A DNA stretch of 64,000 nt from CBDFKV01 sp965249035 (GTDB lineage Bacteria; Pseudomonadota; Gammaproteobacteria; Arenicellales; Poriferihabitantaceae). The stretch spans positions 558,001 to 622,000 of the forward strand of contig CBDFKV010000006.1 in NCBI GenBank assembly GCA_965249035.1, written 5' to 3'. The notes beneath the pieces are model-generated. The model worked only from the letters and a program-made list of their open reading frames with translations. It had not been told where the DNA came from and ran no database searches. Positions within the stretch are counted from its first letter, which is position 1. Each line of letters opens with the position of its first letter. This document shows positions 51,662 to 60,490 of this stretch, piece after piece. A program made the position numbers and the translations under genes.

Positions 51662-52579
51662 ATGACTGCTTCTTTCCGAATGGGTATTGATCTCGGCGGC
51701 ACCAAAATCGAAGGTGTGGTCATGGACGCCAACGGCGAAATCCTGCGCCGGCTCCGAGTGCCAACGCCCAGTCAAGAAGGCTATGACGCCATATTGAACG
51801 CACTCCAAATGCTGGTTGCCGACCTCGAAACCAAGGTGGGTAAACAGCAACTTCCCATTGGCATGGGCACACCCGGATCGTTATCGCCCAAAACCGGGGC
51901 AATGCGCAATTCCAATACCACGTGCCTGAATGGCCGTCATTTGTTACAAGATTTGCAAGCGATACTCAATCGACCTATTCGCATCGCCAATGATGCCAAC
52001 TGTTTTGCATTATCGGAAGCGACCGATGGCGCCGGTAGTGAGGCAGAAGTCGTGTTTGGTGTGATTATGGGCACCGGAGTTGGTGCGGGCATTGTGGTTC
52101 AAAAACAGATCATACAAGGCGCCCAGCACATTGCTGGCGAGTGGGGCCACAATCCGCTGACTGTGGATGAATTACCGCCTCGGCATTGTTACTGCGGCCG
52201 ACAAAATTGTGTTGAGACTTTTTTGTCGGGCGCGGGTATTCGCGCAAGCTACCAACATTTTGGTGGGGTGGCGTCAACACCCGTCGAATTTATCGTTACC
52301 AAATCCCAGGCTGGCGACAAAAAAGCACTTAAAACCATGAGTGTTTTCCACGACCATTTTGGCCGAGCGATCGCTAGCGTTGTCAATATTTTGGACCCAA
52401 ATATCATTGTACTAGGCGGGGGTTTATCCAACATCGCCTCGTTGTACAAGCAAGGCTACGAAGCAATGCTGCCACATATATTTAGTGACACAATTCACGC
52501 CCGAATCGTTGCCAACCACCATGGCGATAGCTCGGGCGTACGTGGTGCAGCCTGGTTAGCTGATACCGATGGTGAGTAA
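51662..52579 (+). CDS. ROK-family sugar kinase
   Basis: A 305-residue ROK kinase. The ATP phosphate strand MGIDLGGTKIEGVVMDANG opens the protein; ANDANCFALSEATDGAG carries the catalytic Asp; GHNPL and the zinc knuckle HCYCGRQNCVETFLSG (CxCGxxxCxE) follow, then IVLGGGLSN near the end. Fructose, mannose or N-acetylglucosamine kinases all have this layout; fructokinase (Mak) is most likely in gammaproteobacteria but not shown. The gene stands alone. Confidence 0.92.
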   Translation: MTASFRMGIDLGGTKIEGVVMDANGEILRRLRVPTPSQEGYDAILNALQMLVADLETKVGKQQLPIGMGTPGSLSPKTGAMRNSNTTCLNGRHLLQDLQAILNRPIRIANDANCFALSEATDGAGSEAEVVFGVIMGTGVGAGIVVQKQIIQGAQHIAGEWGHNPLTVDELPPRHCYCGRQNCVETFLSGAGIRASYQHFGGVASTPVEFIVTKSQAGDKKALKTMSVFHDHFGRAIASVVNILDPNIIVLGGGLSNIASLYKQGYEAMLPHIFSDTIHARIVANHHGDSSGVRGAAWLADTDGE

Positions 52580-52667
52580 CAAAATCTCATGCTGAAAGCG
52601 TCCAGCGCTAGTATTAGCAACCCTTCGGCCTGCCTGCTTTTTGCCCTTTTCGGCTATATGGAAAACA

Positions 52668-53309
52668 TCATCCAGAGTATCGACTTAAGTCGATTCCTTC
52701 AATTTCGCACACTTTTTGAACAGCTTCTCTACAAGACATGTCATACATAAAACGTTGCAGATTATGAAATGAAGTTGGTGGTCGGGAGAGTTTTTCGCAC
52801 CACAATGCCAACATAAACAGGAAGTGATCTGCAGCACAGGTATGGTCGCCCAGCAAGAATGTTTTAGTTCTGAGTTCTTTGTTCAAGAGCGCAAGCACGT
52901 CAACTAATCTCTGGTTTTGCGAAGTCATTATCCCTTCAGTTGCATTAGGGTCTGTTGTGTGATTATGGGGATATCTCCACACCATGAACTCTGCTTGAAG
53001 AGTATTGTTAAGATAGGTCAGCCATTGAAAAAATAGCGGGCGCTTGGGATGACCAACAGGCGGGATAAATAACGACTTGGTGTCCAATTCACATATGTAG
53101 ATACAAATTGCGGGGCTTTCAAATAGGACGAGTTCATTATGCACTAGTGTCGGAATACGGCCTGAGGGATTCAGCTTCAAATATTCCTTTGATTTCTGTG
53201 CGTTGGTATTACGATCAACAAGCCTCAGCGAATAATCGACATTTGTCTCGGCTAAAAGTAAGTGAGGCGCAAGACTCGCATTGTCGGGATAATAATAAAG
53301 TTGAATCAT
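52668..53309 (-). CDS. Glutathione S-transferase family protein
   Basis: A 213-residue two-domain GST. N-terminal thioredoxin-like domain: IQLYYYPDNASLAPHLLLAET, GRIPTLVHNELVLFESPAICIYICE (cis-Pro and the ESxAI glutathione-binding stretch). C-terminal helical domain with FFQWLTYLNNTLQAEFMVWRYP and LLGDHTCAADHFLFMLALW. The usual catalytic Tyr/Ser position is within YYPDNAS. The physiological substrate is unknown. It is distinct from sspA at 56312. Confidence 0.88.
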   Translation of the reverse strand: MIQLYYYPDNASLAPHLLLAETNVDYSLRLVDRNTNAQKSKEYLKLNPSGRIPTLVHNELVLFESPAICIYICELDTKSLFIPPVGHPKRPLFFQWLTYLNNTLQAEFMVWRYPHNHTTDPNATEGIMTSQNQRLVDVLALLNKELRTKTFLLGDHTCAADHFLFMLALWCEKLSRPPTSFHNLQRFMYDMSCREAVQKVCEIEGIDLSRYSG

Positions 53310-53356
53310 GATACCCCCTATACAGTTCGGGGGACATCAACATTAATTATGCGCAA

Positions 53357-53563
53357 ATGCTGATCATTGATTGCAGTGAACAATATAGCAAAACCTCCGA
53401 ATACCCAAATCGTATCTCAATTGACTGTTCTAATGACGGCTTCGCAGTATACAACAGCAATTCATGGGTTTCATTGAAACCTGATGTTGCCCAGACTTCG
53501 GATGAGCGTTTCCTTATTCCGTATAAATCTTTATTACTCGACGATACCGATCACAAACAATAG
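53357..53563 (+). CDS. Possible small hypothetical protein, 68 aa
   Basis: An open frame between two minus-strand genes, starting MLIIDCSEQYSK, soluble and mildly acidic. No family is recognised and no clear ribosome site precedes it (the ATG follows gcgcaa). Composition is protein-like, but evidence is weak; it could be spurious. Confidence 0.25.
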   Translation: MLIIDCSEQYSKTSEYPNRISIDCSNDGFAVYNSNSWVSLKPDVAQTSDERFLIPYKSLLLDDTDHKQ

Positions 53564-53575
53564 GAAAACGGCTGG

Positions 53576-53923
53576 CTAGCCAAGACCCGGCACATCAGGT
53601 GGTTCCATCCAATCCTCAGCATCTGGCGGAAATGAATATTGATACTGATCTAAATCCAAAGCACTGTTGGCCTTGAAAATAACTCCTTCAGCTTTTAATA
53701 AAACTGTCTGACGGGGATCCGGCCCACCCTCGGAGCGTACGCTGACCTTACCCTGACTGTTGACTACCCGGTGCCAGGGAATCCCTTCATCGGTGGGCGT
53801 ATTGGCCATGGCATAACCGACTTGGCGAGCAGTGCAGCCGACATAAGTGGCTAGTTGCCCATAGGTAGCAACTTTGCCTGAAGGGATTTTTCGCACCCAA
53901 GCATAAACTGAATCGTAATCCAC
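53576..53923 (-). CDS. Alkyltransferase-like protein (Atl/MGMT fold)
   Basis: A 115-residue protein with the MGMT C-terminal fold: YAWVRKIPSGKVATYGQLATYVGCTARQVGYAMANTP and GIPWHRVVNSQGKVSV. In true methyltransferases the active site is PCHRV; here Cys is replaced by Trp (PWHRV), the mark of Atl proteins, which bind O6-alkylguanine without repairing it and recruit nucleotide excision repair. C-terminal residues extend about 15 beyond the core. It neighbours hslU on the same strand. Confidence 0.9.
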   Translation of the reverse strand: MDYDSVYAWVRKIPSGKVATYGQLATYVGCTARQVGYAMANTPTDEGIPWHRVVNSQGKVSVRSEGGPDPRQTVLLKAEGVIFKANSALDLDQYQYSFPPDAEDWMEPPDVPGLG

Positions 53924-53941
53924 CGAGTGCTGCCCAATGCG

Positions 53942-55261
53942 CTACAAAATATAGCGCGACAAGTCCTGATCTTTAACCAAATCGCCCAGTTGTTGATCAA
54001 CGTAAGCGTCGTCAATCTCCACGGCTTGCCCCGATTGATCAGCAGCCTCGAAAGAAACACTTTCCAGCAAGCGTTCAAGCACCGTATGCAGGCGGCGCGC
54101 GCCTATGTTCTCAGTTTGTTCATTTACTTGCCAAGAGACCTCGGCAATCCGCCGAATACCCGAATCGGTAAAACTCAAGTCAACACCTTCGGTTTTCATC
54201 AAGGCGATATATTGCTCAGTGAGTGAGGCAGTTGGCTCGGTCAGGATGCGCACAAAGTCTTCGGTTTCTAGAGCGCGCAACTCTACCCGAATCGGTAACC
54301 GGCCTTGCAATTCAGGAATCAAATCAGAGGGTTTAGCTAATTGAAATGCACCCGAAGCAATAAACAATATATGGTCGGTTTTAATCATGCCATATTTGGT
54401 CGATACGGTTGAGCCTTCGACCAGTGGCAGCAAATCGCGCTGAACGCCTTCGCGAGACACTTCCGCGCCGCCACGCCCGTCTGCTCCACGGCCGACAATC
54501 TTATCGATTTCATCTAAAAACACGATGCCGTGCTGTTCTACCCGCTCGATCGCATCGGCTTTAATATCATCTTCATTAACGAGTTTACCTGCCTCTTCTT
54601 CGGTGATCAGCTTCATCGCCTCTTCCACCCGAATCTTCCGAGGCTTGGTTTTTTTGCCGCCCATCTTGCCGAACATATCCTGCAATTGGCTCGACATTTC
54701 TTCCATCCCCGGTGCGCCGAAAATTTCAACTTGTGGTGGCGACACATCGATATCTATCTCTATTTCCTTGTTATCCAAATCACCTTCACGAAGTTTTTTT
54801 CGAAATAGCTGACGCGCAGCACCATCGGCGCTTTCTGCGTCTTTGCCAGGGTTAACAAATATATCCAGTATCCGCTCCTCAGCCGCATCTTCAGCCCGGG
54901 TACGCACTTTTTTAGTAGCAGACTCACGCGTCAATTTAATCGACATATCGGCTAAATCGCGAATGATCGAATCCACTTCACGGCCAACATAGCCCACTTC
55001 AGTAAACTTGGTCGCTTCCACTTTAATAAAGGGTGCGTCGGCAAGCTTAGCCAAGCGGCGCGCAATCTCGGTTTTACCCACACCAGTCGGGCCGATCATA
55101 AGGATATTTTTTGGCGTAATTTCTGCCCGTAATTCTGCTGCAACCTGCGAGCGTCGCCAGCGGTTTCTTAGCGCGATGGCGACCGCACGCTTGGCATCAT
55201 GCTGTGCAACGATATGTTTCTCAAGCTCGTTAACAATTTCTCTCGGGGTCATTTCGCTCAT
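53942..55261 (-). CDS. hslU: ATP-dependent protease ATPase subunit HslU
   Basis: AAA+ unfoldase of the HslUV (ClpYQ) protease. The 439-residue protein has TPREIVNELEKHIVAQHDAKR, Walker A MIGPTGVGKTEIARRLAKLA, the pore-loop region VEATKFTEVGYVGREVDS, an intermediate I-domain (about 110-230), Walker B IVFLDEIDKIVGRG, and the C-terminal arm RRLHTVLERLLE...LGDLVKDQDLSRYIL ending in Leu, needed for HslV binding. Its ATG overlaps the hslV stop (ATGCG TAA region, 55258-55261). Confidence 0.97.
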   Translation of the reverse strand: MSEMTPREIVNELEKHIVAQHDAKRAVAIALRNRWRRSQVAAELRAEITPKNILMIGPTGVGKTEIARRLAKLADAPFIKVEATKFTEVGYVGREVDSIIRDLADMSIKLTRESATKKVRTRAEDAAEERILDIFVNPGKDAESADGAARQLFRKKLREGDLDNKEIEIDIDVSPPQVEIFGAPGMEEMSSQLQDMFGKMGGKKTKPRKIRVEEAMKLITEEEAGKLVNEDDIKADAIERVEQHGIVFLDEIDKIVGRGADGRGGAEVSREGVQRDLLPLVEGSTVSTKYGMIKTDHILFIASGAFQLAKPSDLIPELQGRLPIRVELRALETEDFVRILTEPTASLTEQYIALMKTEGVDLSFTDSGIRRIAEVSWQVNEQTENIGARRLHTVLERLLESVSFEAADQSGQAVEIDDAYVDQQLGDLVKDQDLSRYIL

Positions 55262-55800
55262 GCGTAACTCAGCTCTTCGATGGTCAGGTTATGATTGGTA
55301 TACACGCAAATATCGGCTGCGATGGTTAAGCCTTTCTCGACAATTTCGCGTGCACTCAATTCGGTATTCTCCATTAAGGCGATCGCTGCCGACTTAGCGT
55401 AAGAACCACCAGAGCCAATCGCCATGATGTCGTTTTCGGGTTTAATTACATCGCCGGTACCCGAAATAATGAGGGAAGCTGTTTCATCGGCGACGGTTAG
55501 TAATGCCTCTAAACGACGCATGCTACGATCGGTTCGCCAGTCTTTAGCCAACTCCACCGCCGCGCGCTCCAGCTGTCCCTGATGGCGCTCCAGCTTGCCT
55601 TCAAAGCGCTCAAATAAGCTAAATGCATCGGCAGTACTACCGGCAAAACCTGCTAACACTTTGTCATGAAATAAGCGCCGCACTTTGCGTGCATTGCCTT
55701 TCATGACGGTGTCACCCATCGATACTTGTCCATCGCCGCCAACGACGACAGTATTGCCGCGACGCACCGATAAAATAGTCGTTCCCCTAAACTGAGGCAT
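55258..55800 (-). CDS. hslV: ATP-dependent protease peptidase subunit HslV
   Basis: The proteolytic Ntn-hydrolase of HslUV, 180 residues. After a short leader MPQFRG the catalytic Thr in TTILSVRRGNTVVVGGDGQVS would be exposed, and NARKVRRLFHDKVLAGFAGSTADAF and IGSGGSYAKSAAIALMENT follow. The MPQFRG-type leader is common in non-enteric gammaproteobacteria and betaproteobacteria. It is the first gene of the hslV-hslU pair and may be under a heat-shock promoter. Confidence 0.97.
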   Translation of the reverse strand: MPQFRGTTILSVRRGNTVVVGGDGQVSMGDTVMKGNARKVRRLFHDKVLAGFAGSTADAFSLFERFEGKLERHQGQLERAAVELAKDWRTDRSMRRLEALLTVADETASLIISGTGDVIKPENDIMAIGSGGSYAKSAAIALMENTELSAREIVEKGLTIAADICVYTNHNLTIEELSYA

Positions 55801-55852
55801 GGTTAGTTTCTCGTGATTATGTGATGCGCCGGTGATTCGACGCCTCCAAATG

Positions 55853-55880
55853 TGATGTGGTCCGGCAAGTACTTATTCAA
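55853..55880 (-). promoter_or_regulatory. Candidate sigma-32 heat-shock promoter of hslVU
   Basis: On the minus strand GTTGAAT (55875-55880 plus neighbour) is a -35-like match to CTTGAAA, then 14 bases, then CCACATCA (55853-55860), similar to the -10 CCCCATNT. Spacing is right for sigma-32, and the site lies about 55 bp before the hslV ATG. The -35 part overlaps the end of sspB. Confidence 0.35.
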
Positions 55881-56310
55881 CCAGCTTTAAACTGGGCCTC
55901 TTGGATGGCTTAGCCTTGGAGTTCTTACCCCGTGTAGATTGACGCCGGGGAGACGACTCAGCTGGCGTTGACTTATCATCTTCAAGCGCATCAATTGCAA
56001 CCGCTTCTTCTGGAAATGCGCATCCGATGCCATTCTCAGCGGCATAAACTGCACGCACCGCCTCAACAGGAATTGAAATATTACTCGCTTTACCGCCAAA
56101 ACGTGCTGAAAACAGTATCCATTCGTTGCCCAACTGCAACCCCTGCACAGCACTGTCATCGATATTTAATATGACCGTACCATCTTCAACCACTTGAGCA
56201 GGAACTACCACCCCTTCTCGCTCGGCGTCCACCAGCAAATGGGGTGTCAGCGCTTCGTCTGCACACCATTCGTAGATCGCCCTAATCATGTACGGGGTAG
56301 TCGATACCAC
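55873..56310 (-). CDS. sspB: ClpXP specificity-enhancing factor SspB
   Basis: Adaptor that delivers ssrA-tagged proteins to ClpXP. The 145-residue protein shows PYMIRAIYEWCADEALTPHLLVDA, ILNIDDSAVQGLQLGNEWILFSARFGGKASNISIPVEAVRAVYAAENG (the peptide-binding fold), and a disordered tail ending in the basic SKRPSLKLVE, the ClpX-docking motif type. It follows sspA by one base. Confidence 0.95.
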   Translation of the reverse strand: MVSTTPYMIRAIYEWCADEALTPHLLVDAEREGVVVPAQVVEDGTVILNIDDSAVQGLQLGNEWILFSARFGGKASNISIPVEAVRAVYAAENGIGCAFPEEAVAIDALEDDKSTPAESSPRRQSTRGKNSKAKPSKRPSLKLVE

Positions 56311-56311
56311 C

Positions 56312-56944
56312 TCAGAATTCCTCGCGCAACTCCATTTCTTGAGGGCTGAGGCTCAACTGAAACTGCTCGCGCGCGAATAGACGCTCGGCGTATTGCTTAA
56401 TCGGTTCAGCGCTTTCAGGTAATTCAATACCAAAGGAATCCAAACGCCACATCAGCGGTGCAATCACCACGTCTACTAAGGTGTAATCATCGCCGGTAAA
56501 AAACAGCTGGTGCTCAAATAACGGAGACAATGAGGTTAAACCATCGCGGATACTTTGCTTGAGCTCCGCAGGCAGCGGTTTATTGGCGTCACCAGCAGCA
56601 TCAATATTTTCTAACCAATCACGCCGCATACGGGCAATGGTCAGCCGCGCTTTACCCCGACCAATCGGATCAACCGGTAACAAGGGTGGATGTGGGAAGC
56701 GTTCGTCTAAATATTCAACCACCGGATAGAATTCATACAGCACCATCTCACGGTCGATCAATACAGGCGTTTCCGCGTAGGGATTTAATTCTGCCAAACG
56801 CTCTTGGCGTTCGGTTGAGTTAACAAACTTCATGTCACACTCAACGTCCTTATCGCGTAATAATATCCGCAAAGTGTGCGAAACGAGGCTGTTGACATCC
56901 GAGTACAGCGACATCGCTGATTTTTTCGCTAAATCGTTAGACAT
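56312..56944 (-). CDS. sspA: Stringent starvation protein A (GST-like RNA polymerase-associated)
   Basis: A 210-residue GST-fold transcription factor that binds sigma-70 RNA polymerase. Seen are MSLYSDVNSLVSHTLRILLRDK, LNPYAETPVLIDREMVLYEFYPVVEYLDERFPHPPLLP, and the C-terminal helical domain with FFTGDDYTLVDVVIAPLMWRL. The conserved PHP motif (RFPHPPLLP) that separates SspA from detoxifying GSTs is present. It lies in the classical petABC-sspAB order. The 245 bp before it (56945-57191) shows no gene. Confidence 0.95.
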   Translation of the reverse strand: MSNDLAKKSAMSLYSDVNSLVSHTLRILLRDKDVECDMKFVNSTERQERLAELNPYAETPVLIDREMVLYEFYPVVEYLDERFPHPPLLPVDPIGRGKARLTIARMRRDWLENIDAAGDANKPLPAELKQSIRDGLTSLSPLFEHQLFFTGDDYTLVDVVIAPLMWRLDSFGIELPESAEPIKQYAERLFAREQFQLSLSPQEMELREEF

Positions 56945-57191
56945 AGGAGTTTCCTTATTATTTGGTAGGTTTCGCTTTTAGCAAACTGGCAGCGCGAGCG
57001 TCTCAAACTAAGGGCAATCGGTCAAATTTCAAGTTCCTTAGTGAGACAAATTGAGTCTAAGCCAATCTCTACTCTTATTTAATTCAGTCTTAAACTGAGT
57101 AATAACGCCGACTACACCAAGCAGGCTAACAAGCGCGAAAAAGGTTGATGGAAATCCACCAACCCCAATCTAGCAGGTCAATATACCGCGC

Positions 57192-57914
57192 TTAATGTAC
57201 GTCACGCCAGTATTCTTTCTTTAGAAGGTATGACAATACAAACAAAATGGCCAAAAAAGCCATGACATAGAGACCATATGTTTTGCGCACCAGCAAAGCT
57301 GGCTCGCCGACATAGGTCATGAATGCAGTTAAGTCTCGCGCCGCGCCGTCGTATTCTTCTGGAGACATCGAGCCACCCGAAACCAGCTTCAGCTCATGAC
57401 CACCATCAGCCGTTTCGGCCAAAGTTTGCACCCCTTGCAGATTACTCAGTACATGCGGCATCGCCACGTTATCGAATACCGTATTATTCCAACCACTGGG
57501 CGCACCCGGATCCAGATAAAAACCTTTTAAGTAGTTGTAAATCCAATCCGAACCACGCAAGCGAGCGGTTAAGCTCAGATCGGGCGGCGGAGTACCAAAC
57601 CACTGAGCCGACTTATCAGCCGGCATGGTGATGGTCATCGGGTCTCCGATTTTATTGTCACCCAGTAGCAAGTGCTGCTTAGCCAGATCCTCTGGAATCC
57701 CCAAATCTTTGGCGATTCGATTAACCCGCATAAACTTAGCGCTGTGGCAGCCTTGGCAATAGTTGACGAACAAGCGTGCCCCGCGTTGCATCGCGGACTT
57801 GTCAGACAAGTCAATATTGGCAGATTCTAGATTCGCGTTACCACCGGATGCCATCGCCGACAGGGGTACGGCTGTGAGCACTGCGAGTACCAGTGTTTGG
57901 ATTAGCTTTTTCAT
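57192..57914 (-). CDS. petC: Cytochrome c1 of the bc1 complex
   Basis: A 240-residue membrane-anchored cytochrome c1 that receives electrons from the Rieske protein. A signal peptide (about 1-22), the haem site FVNYCQGCHSAKFM at about residue 52, axial Met candidate in DNVAMPHVLSNLQG, and a C-terminal anchor helix (about 212-230, MAFLAILFVLSYLLKK) are visible. The gene start overlaps the petB stop in ATGA (57911-57914). Confidence 0.96.
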   Translation of the reverse strand: MKKLIQTLVLAVLTAVPLSAMASGGNANLESANIDLSDKSAMQRGARLFVNYCQGCHSAKFMRVNRIAKDLGIPEDLAKQHLLLGDNKIGDPMTITMPADKSAQWFGTPPPDLSLTARLRGSDWIYNYLKGFYLDPGAPSGWNNTVFDNVAMPHVLSNLQGVQTLAETADGGHELKLVSGGSMSPEEYDGAARDLTAFMTYVGEPALLVRKTYGLYVMAFLAILFVLSYLLKKEYWRDVH

Positions 57915-59341
57915 TGTGTAACCCTCTCTGGAATGGCTTTAATGGCATCTGGCTTGATGAACAGGGGCTTGACCCCTAAGATAAACAAAATCACCAATAC
58001 TAATATAGAGTAAACGCTGACCATCATGGTCAACGAGCCATCCGTAGGCACAGAGGTTGTCCACCAGTAAAATACGGTTCCAACCGTCATCACGGCTGAC
58101 ACAACAAACCAGAACAGCGCTGATATTCCAGCCGACGGATGCCCTCGCGCTCGTGAGTAAGAAGGCATCAAGAAGTAAAACAGGAAGTAGACCAGCGTAA
58201 AAAATTGCGCCATTAAGGTTAATGAAGCGGTCGCTGGCTGGGTACCTAACCAACCCAGCACTAAGAACGCCACCACGAAAATGGCGATTGCGATTTTGGT
58301 GGTCGGGCCTTTATAGCGAACTGACTTAACCGGGCTTTGGTCCAACCAGGGCAGAAAGAACATCACAACAATAGCACCACCCATCGCCAACACACCCCAA
58401 ACTTGGGTGCCAACAAAGCTAGGCACTGCACGCAACATCGCATAATACGGGGTAAAATACCAAACTGGCGCGATATGCTCGGGTGTTTTCAGTGGATTAG
58501 CTGGTTCAAAGTTTGGTGCCTCAATGAAATAGCCACCCATCTCTGGCGCGAAGTAGACCACTGCAAAAAATAAGGCGAGAAAAACCACCACACCCACAAG
58601 ATCTTTTACCGAATAGTAAGGGTGAAATGGAATGCCATCCGCCGGCGCCTCTTTGCTCCAGCGATTGCCTTTTGGGCCTTTCTTGATTTCAATCCCGTCG
58701 GGATTATTGGAACCGACTTTGTGCAAGGCAACGATATGCAAAAACACCAGCGCAACCAAGATAAACGGCACCAAATAGTGAAACGCATAGAAGCGATTCA
58801 AGGTGGCGTCAGAGATGACGTAATCTCCGCGAATCCAAACGGATAACGCCTCTCCGACTACCGGAATCGCGTTAAACAAGTTAACGATTACTTGCGCGCC
58901 CCAATAAGACATTTGGCCCCATGGCAGCAAATAACCAAAGAAAGCCGTTGCCATCATCGCCACATAAATCACCATACCAAACAGCCAAACTAACTCTCGT
59001 GGCTTTTTGAACGAGCCATAGATCAGGCCCCGGAACATGTGCAGATAAATAACAATAAAAAATGCCGATGCACCGGTGGAATGCATATAGCGAATAAACC
59101 AACCGCCTGGCACGTCGCGCATGATGTATTCGACCGACTCAAACGCTAATTTAGCATCGGGCTTATAGTTCATCGCCAGTAAAATGCCGGTGACGATTTG
59201 CAGCACCAATACCAGTAATGCCAGCGAACCAAAGAAGTACCAAAAGTTGAAATTTTTCGGCGCGTAATACTCTGACAAATGCTCTTTCCAAACTTTGGTG
59301 GCCGGGAAACGATCATCAATCCAGTTCATGAGGTTATCCAT
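57911..59341 (-). CDS. petB: Cytochrome b of the bc1 complex, with C-terminal extension
   Basis: The quinol-oxidising membrane subunit. Haem-b ligand pairs are in IRYMHSTGASAFFIVIYLHMFRGL and FYAFHYLVPFILVALVFLHIVALHKVGSNNPDG, the Qo-site motif is TPEHIAPVWYFTPYYAMLRAV (PEWY variant PVWY), and the C-terminus ends KAIPERVTQ as in other proteobacteria. At 476 residues it is about 70 longer than usual: after LFYFLMPSYSR two extra membrane helices (about 410-450) are inserted before the conserved end. ATG at 59339 overlaps the petA stop. Confidence 0.95.
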   Translation of the reverse strand: MDNLMNWIDDRFPATKVWKEHLSEYYAPKNFNFWYFFGSLALLVLVLQIVTGILLAMNYKPDAKLAFESVEYIMRDVPGGWFIRYMHSTGASAFFIVIYLHMFRGLIYGSFKKPRELVWLFGMVIYVAMMATAFFGYLLPWGQMSYWGAQVIVNLFNAIPVVGEALSVWIRGDYVISDATLNRFYAFHYLVPFILVALVFLHIVALHKVGSNNPDGIEIKKGPKGNRWSKEAPADGIPFHPYYSVKDLVGVVVFLALFFAVVYFAPEMGGYFIEAPNFEPANPLKTPEHIAPVWYFTPYYAMLRAVPSFVGTQVWGVLAMGGAIVVMFFLPWLDQSPVKSVRYKGPTTKIAIAIFVVAFLVLGWLGTQPATASLTLMAQFFTLVYFLFYFLMPSYSRARGHPSAGISALFWFVVSAVMTVGTVFYWWTTSVPTDGSLTMMVSVYSILVLVILFILGVKPLFIKPDAIKAIPERVTQ

Positions 59342-59955
59342 TACGCGGATCCTCCATCAACGCCAATGATGAGCTGCGTTTTCTCCGCATTAAGGTACTG
59401 ATATGGCGGGATCACCAAGTTGGTCGGTGCGGGCATGCCACTATAAACACGTCCTGCCAAATCAAACTTGGAACCGTGACAGGGGCAAAAATAACCCCCT
59501 TGCCATTCAGTACCTAAATCAGCCGGTGCCAATTCGGGCCGAAAAGTCGGCGAACAGCCGAGGTGGGTACAAATCCCAATCAATACAATCACGGGACTTT
59601 CATCCACAGAACGAACCGCATTTTTTGCGTATTCAGGCTGCTGGTCTTTATTAGAGTTTGGATCCGCTAGTTTGTCATCTAAGCTCGGTAGCACATTCAT
59701 CATTTCCGGCGAACGCTTGACGATCCAAATGGGCTTGCCGCGCCATTCAACCGTTAATTGCTGTCCGTCTTGAAGTTTACTGATATCCACTTCTACGGGT
59801 GCCCCCGCTGCCTTGGCGCGCTCGCTGGGAGCTAAGCTCCACGCGAACGGTATCACCAGCGCAGCTGCTCCGATTGCACCGACCCCTGCCGTAGCAGCGG
59901 TAAGCAATCGACGTCGACCGCGCTCTGGCCTCGAATCTACCTGATCGTTACCCAT
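59341..59955 (-). CDS. petA: Rieske iron-sulfur protein of the bc1 complex
   Basis: The 204-residue [2Fe-2S] subunit. A short Arg-rich start with GRRRLLTAATAGVGAIGAAALVIPF (Tat-type twin arginine and anchor helix) precedes the cluster ligands: GICTHLGCSP (Cys-His) and YFCPCHGSKFDLAGRV (Cys-His). It heads the petA-petB-petC operon, which runs on into sspA-sspB, the standard gammaproteobacterial order. Confidence 0.96.
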   Translation of the reverse strand: MGNDQVDSRPERGRRRLLTAATAGVGAIGAAALVIPFAWSLAPSERAKAAGAPVEVDISKLQDGQQLTVEWRGKPIWIVKRSPEMMNVLPSLDDKLADPNSNKDQQPEYAKNAVRSVDESPVIVLIGICTHLGCSPTFRPELAPADLGTEWQGGYFCPCHGSKFDLAGRVYSGMPAPTNLVIPPYQYLNAEKTQLIIGVDGGSA

Positions 59956-60490
59956 TAATTGTTAACCTCTGTTTTAGTGTATTTCACACGCGCTCGGTGT
60001 TGCCCAAAAAAACCACCGATAGCGGTCAAAGCAATGCTTGAAAATAAGCGCCGAATTATAGCGAAAATATCGAATTGAAATCTTATACAAACGAGATATT
60101 CCATCAGTTTTTGCAGGGTCAAAAGGAGGTTGGCCTGTTACTCATCGTGGGGAATCGTCATCGTATTCAGTAAGTGATCCAGCACCAACTGAATTGGTTT
60201 AGCTGAACCCACCCTTTTCACAGAATTCAACTGTACCACAACGCTATGACAAGAGGTTTCATCATAACTGGCAGCTTACGCGCTGAGCCTTTGCTAAAAA
60301 CTGTTCCACTGAGAAATCGCATTTCAAGACATTCTGGCCCGCACGCATTACGCCAAAGGCATCTATAAAGTAATACCGCTTAAGCGATAACAATAGCGTA
60401 AGGACAACAGCACTTTTTGTGTTGTATAATCGAGCCCTCTGGAATAAGACAGTTCTAAACAATAATAACTCCGATAGCCCCAGATCTTGT
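59956..60490. other. Intergenic region between petA and the SixA-like gene
   Basis: About 530 bp without a supported gene. It probably holds the divergent promoters for petABC and the SixA-like gene. A minus-strand fragment of about 45 codons ending at 60138 and a 66-codon frame (60262-60462) were judged spurious. No rRNA, tRNA or clear hairpin was found. Confidence 0.5.

Noticed and set aside
60138..60280. A minus-strand stretch with a protein-like end (AKPIQLVLDHLLNTMTIPHDE)
   Set aside because: Only about 45 codons, closed upstream by a stop, without an ATG; no family recognised, so kept only as a note.
60262..60462. A 66-codon minus-strand frame before the SixA-like gene
   Set aside because: No ribosome site, odd composition, and it overlaps the likely divergent promoter region.
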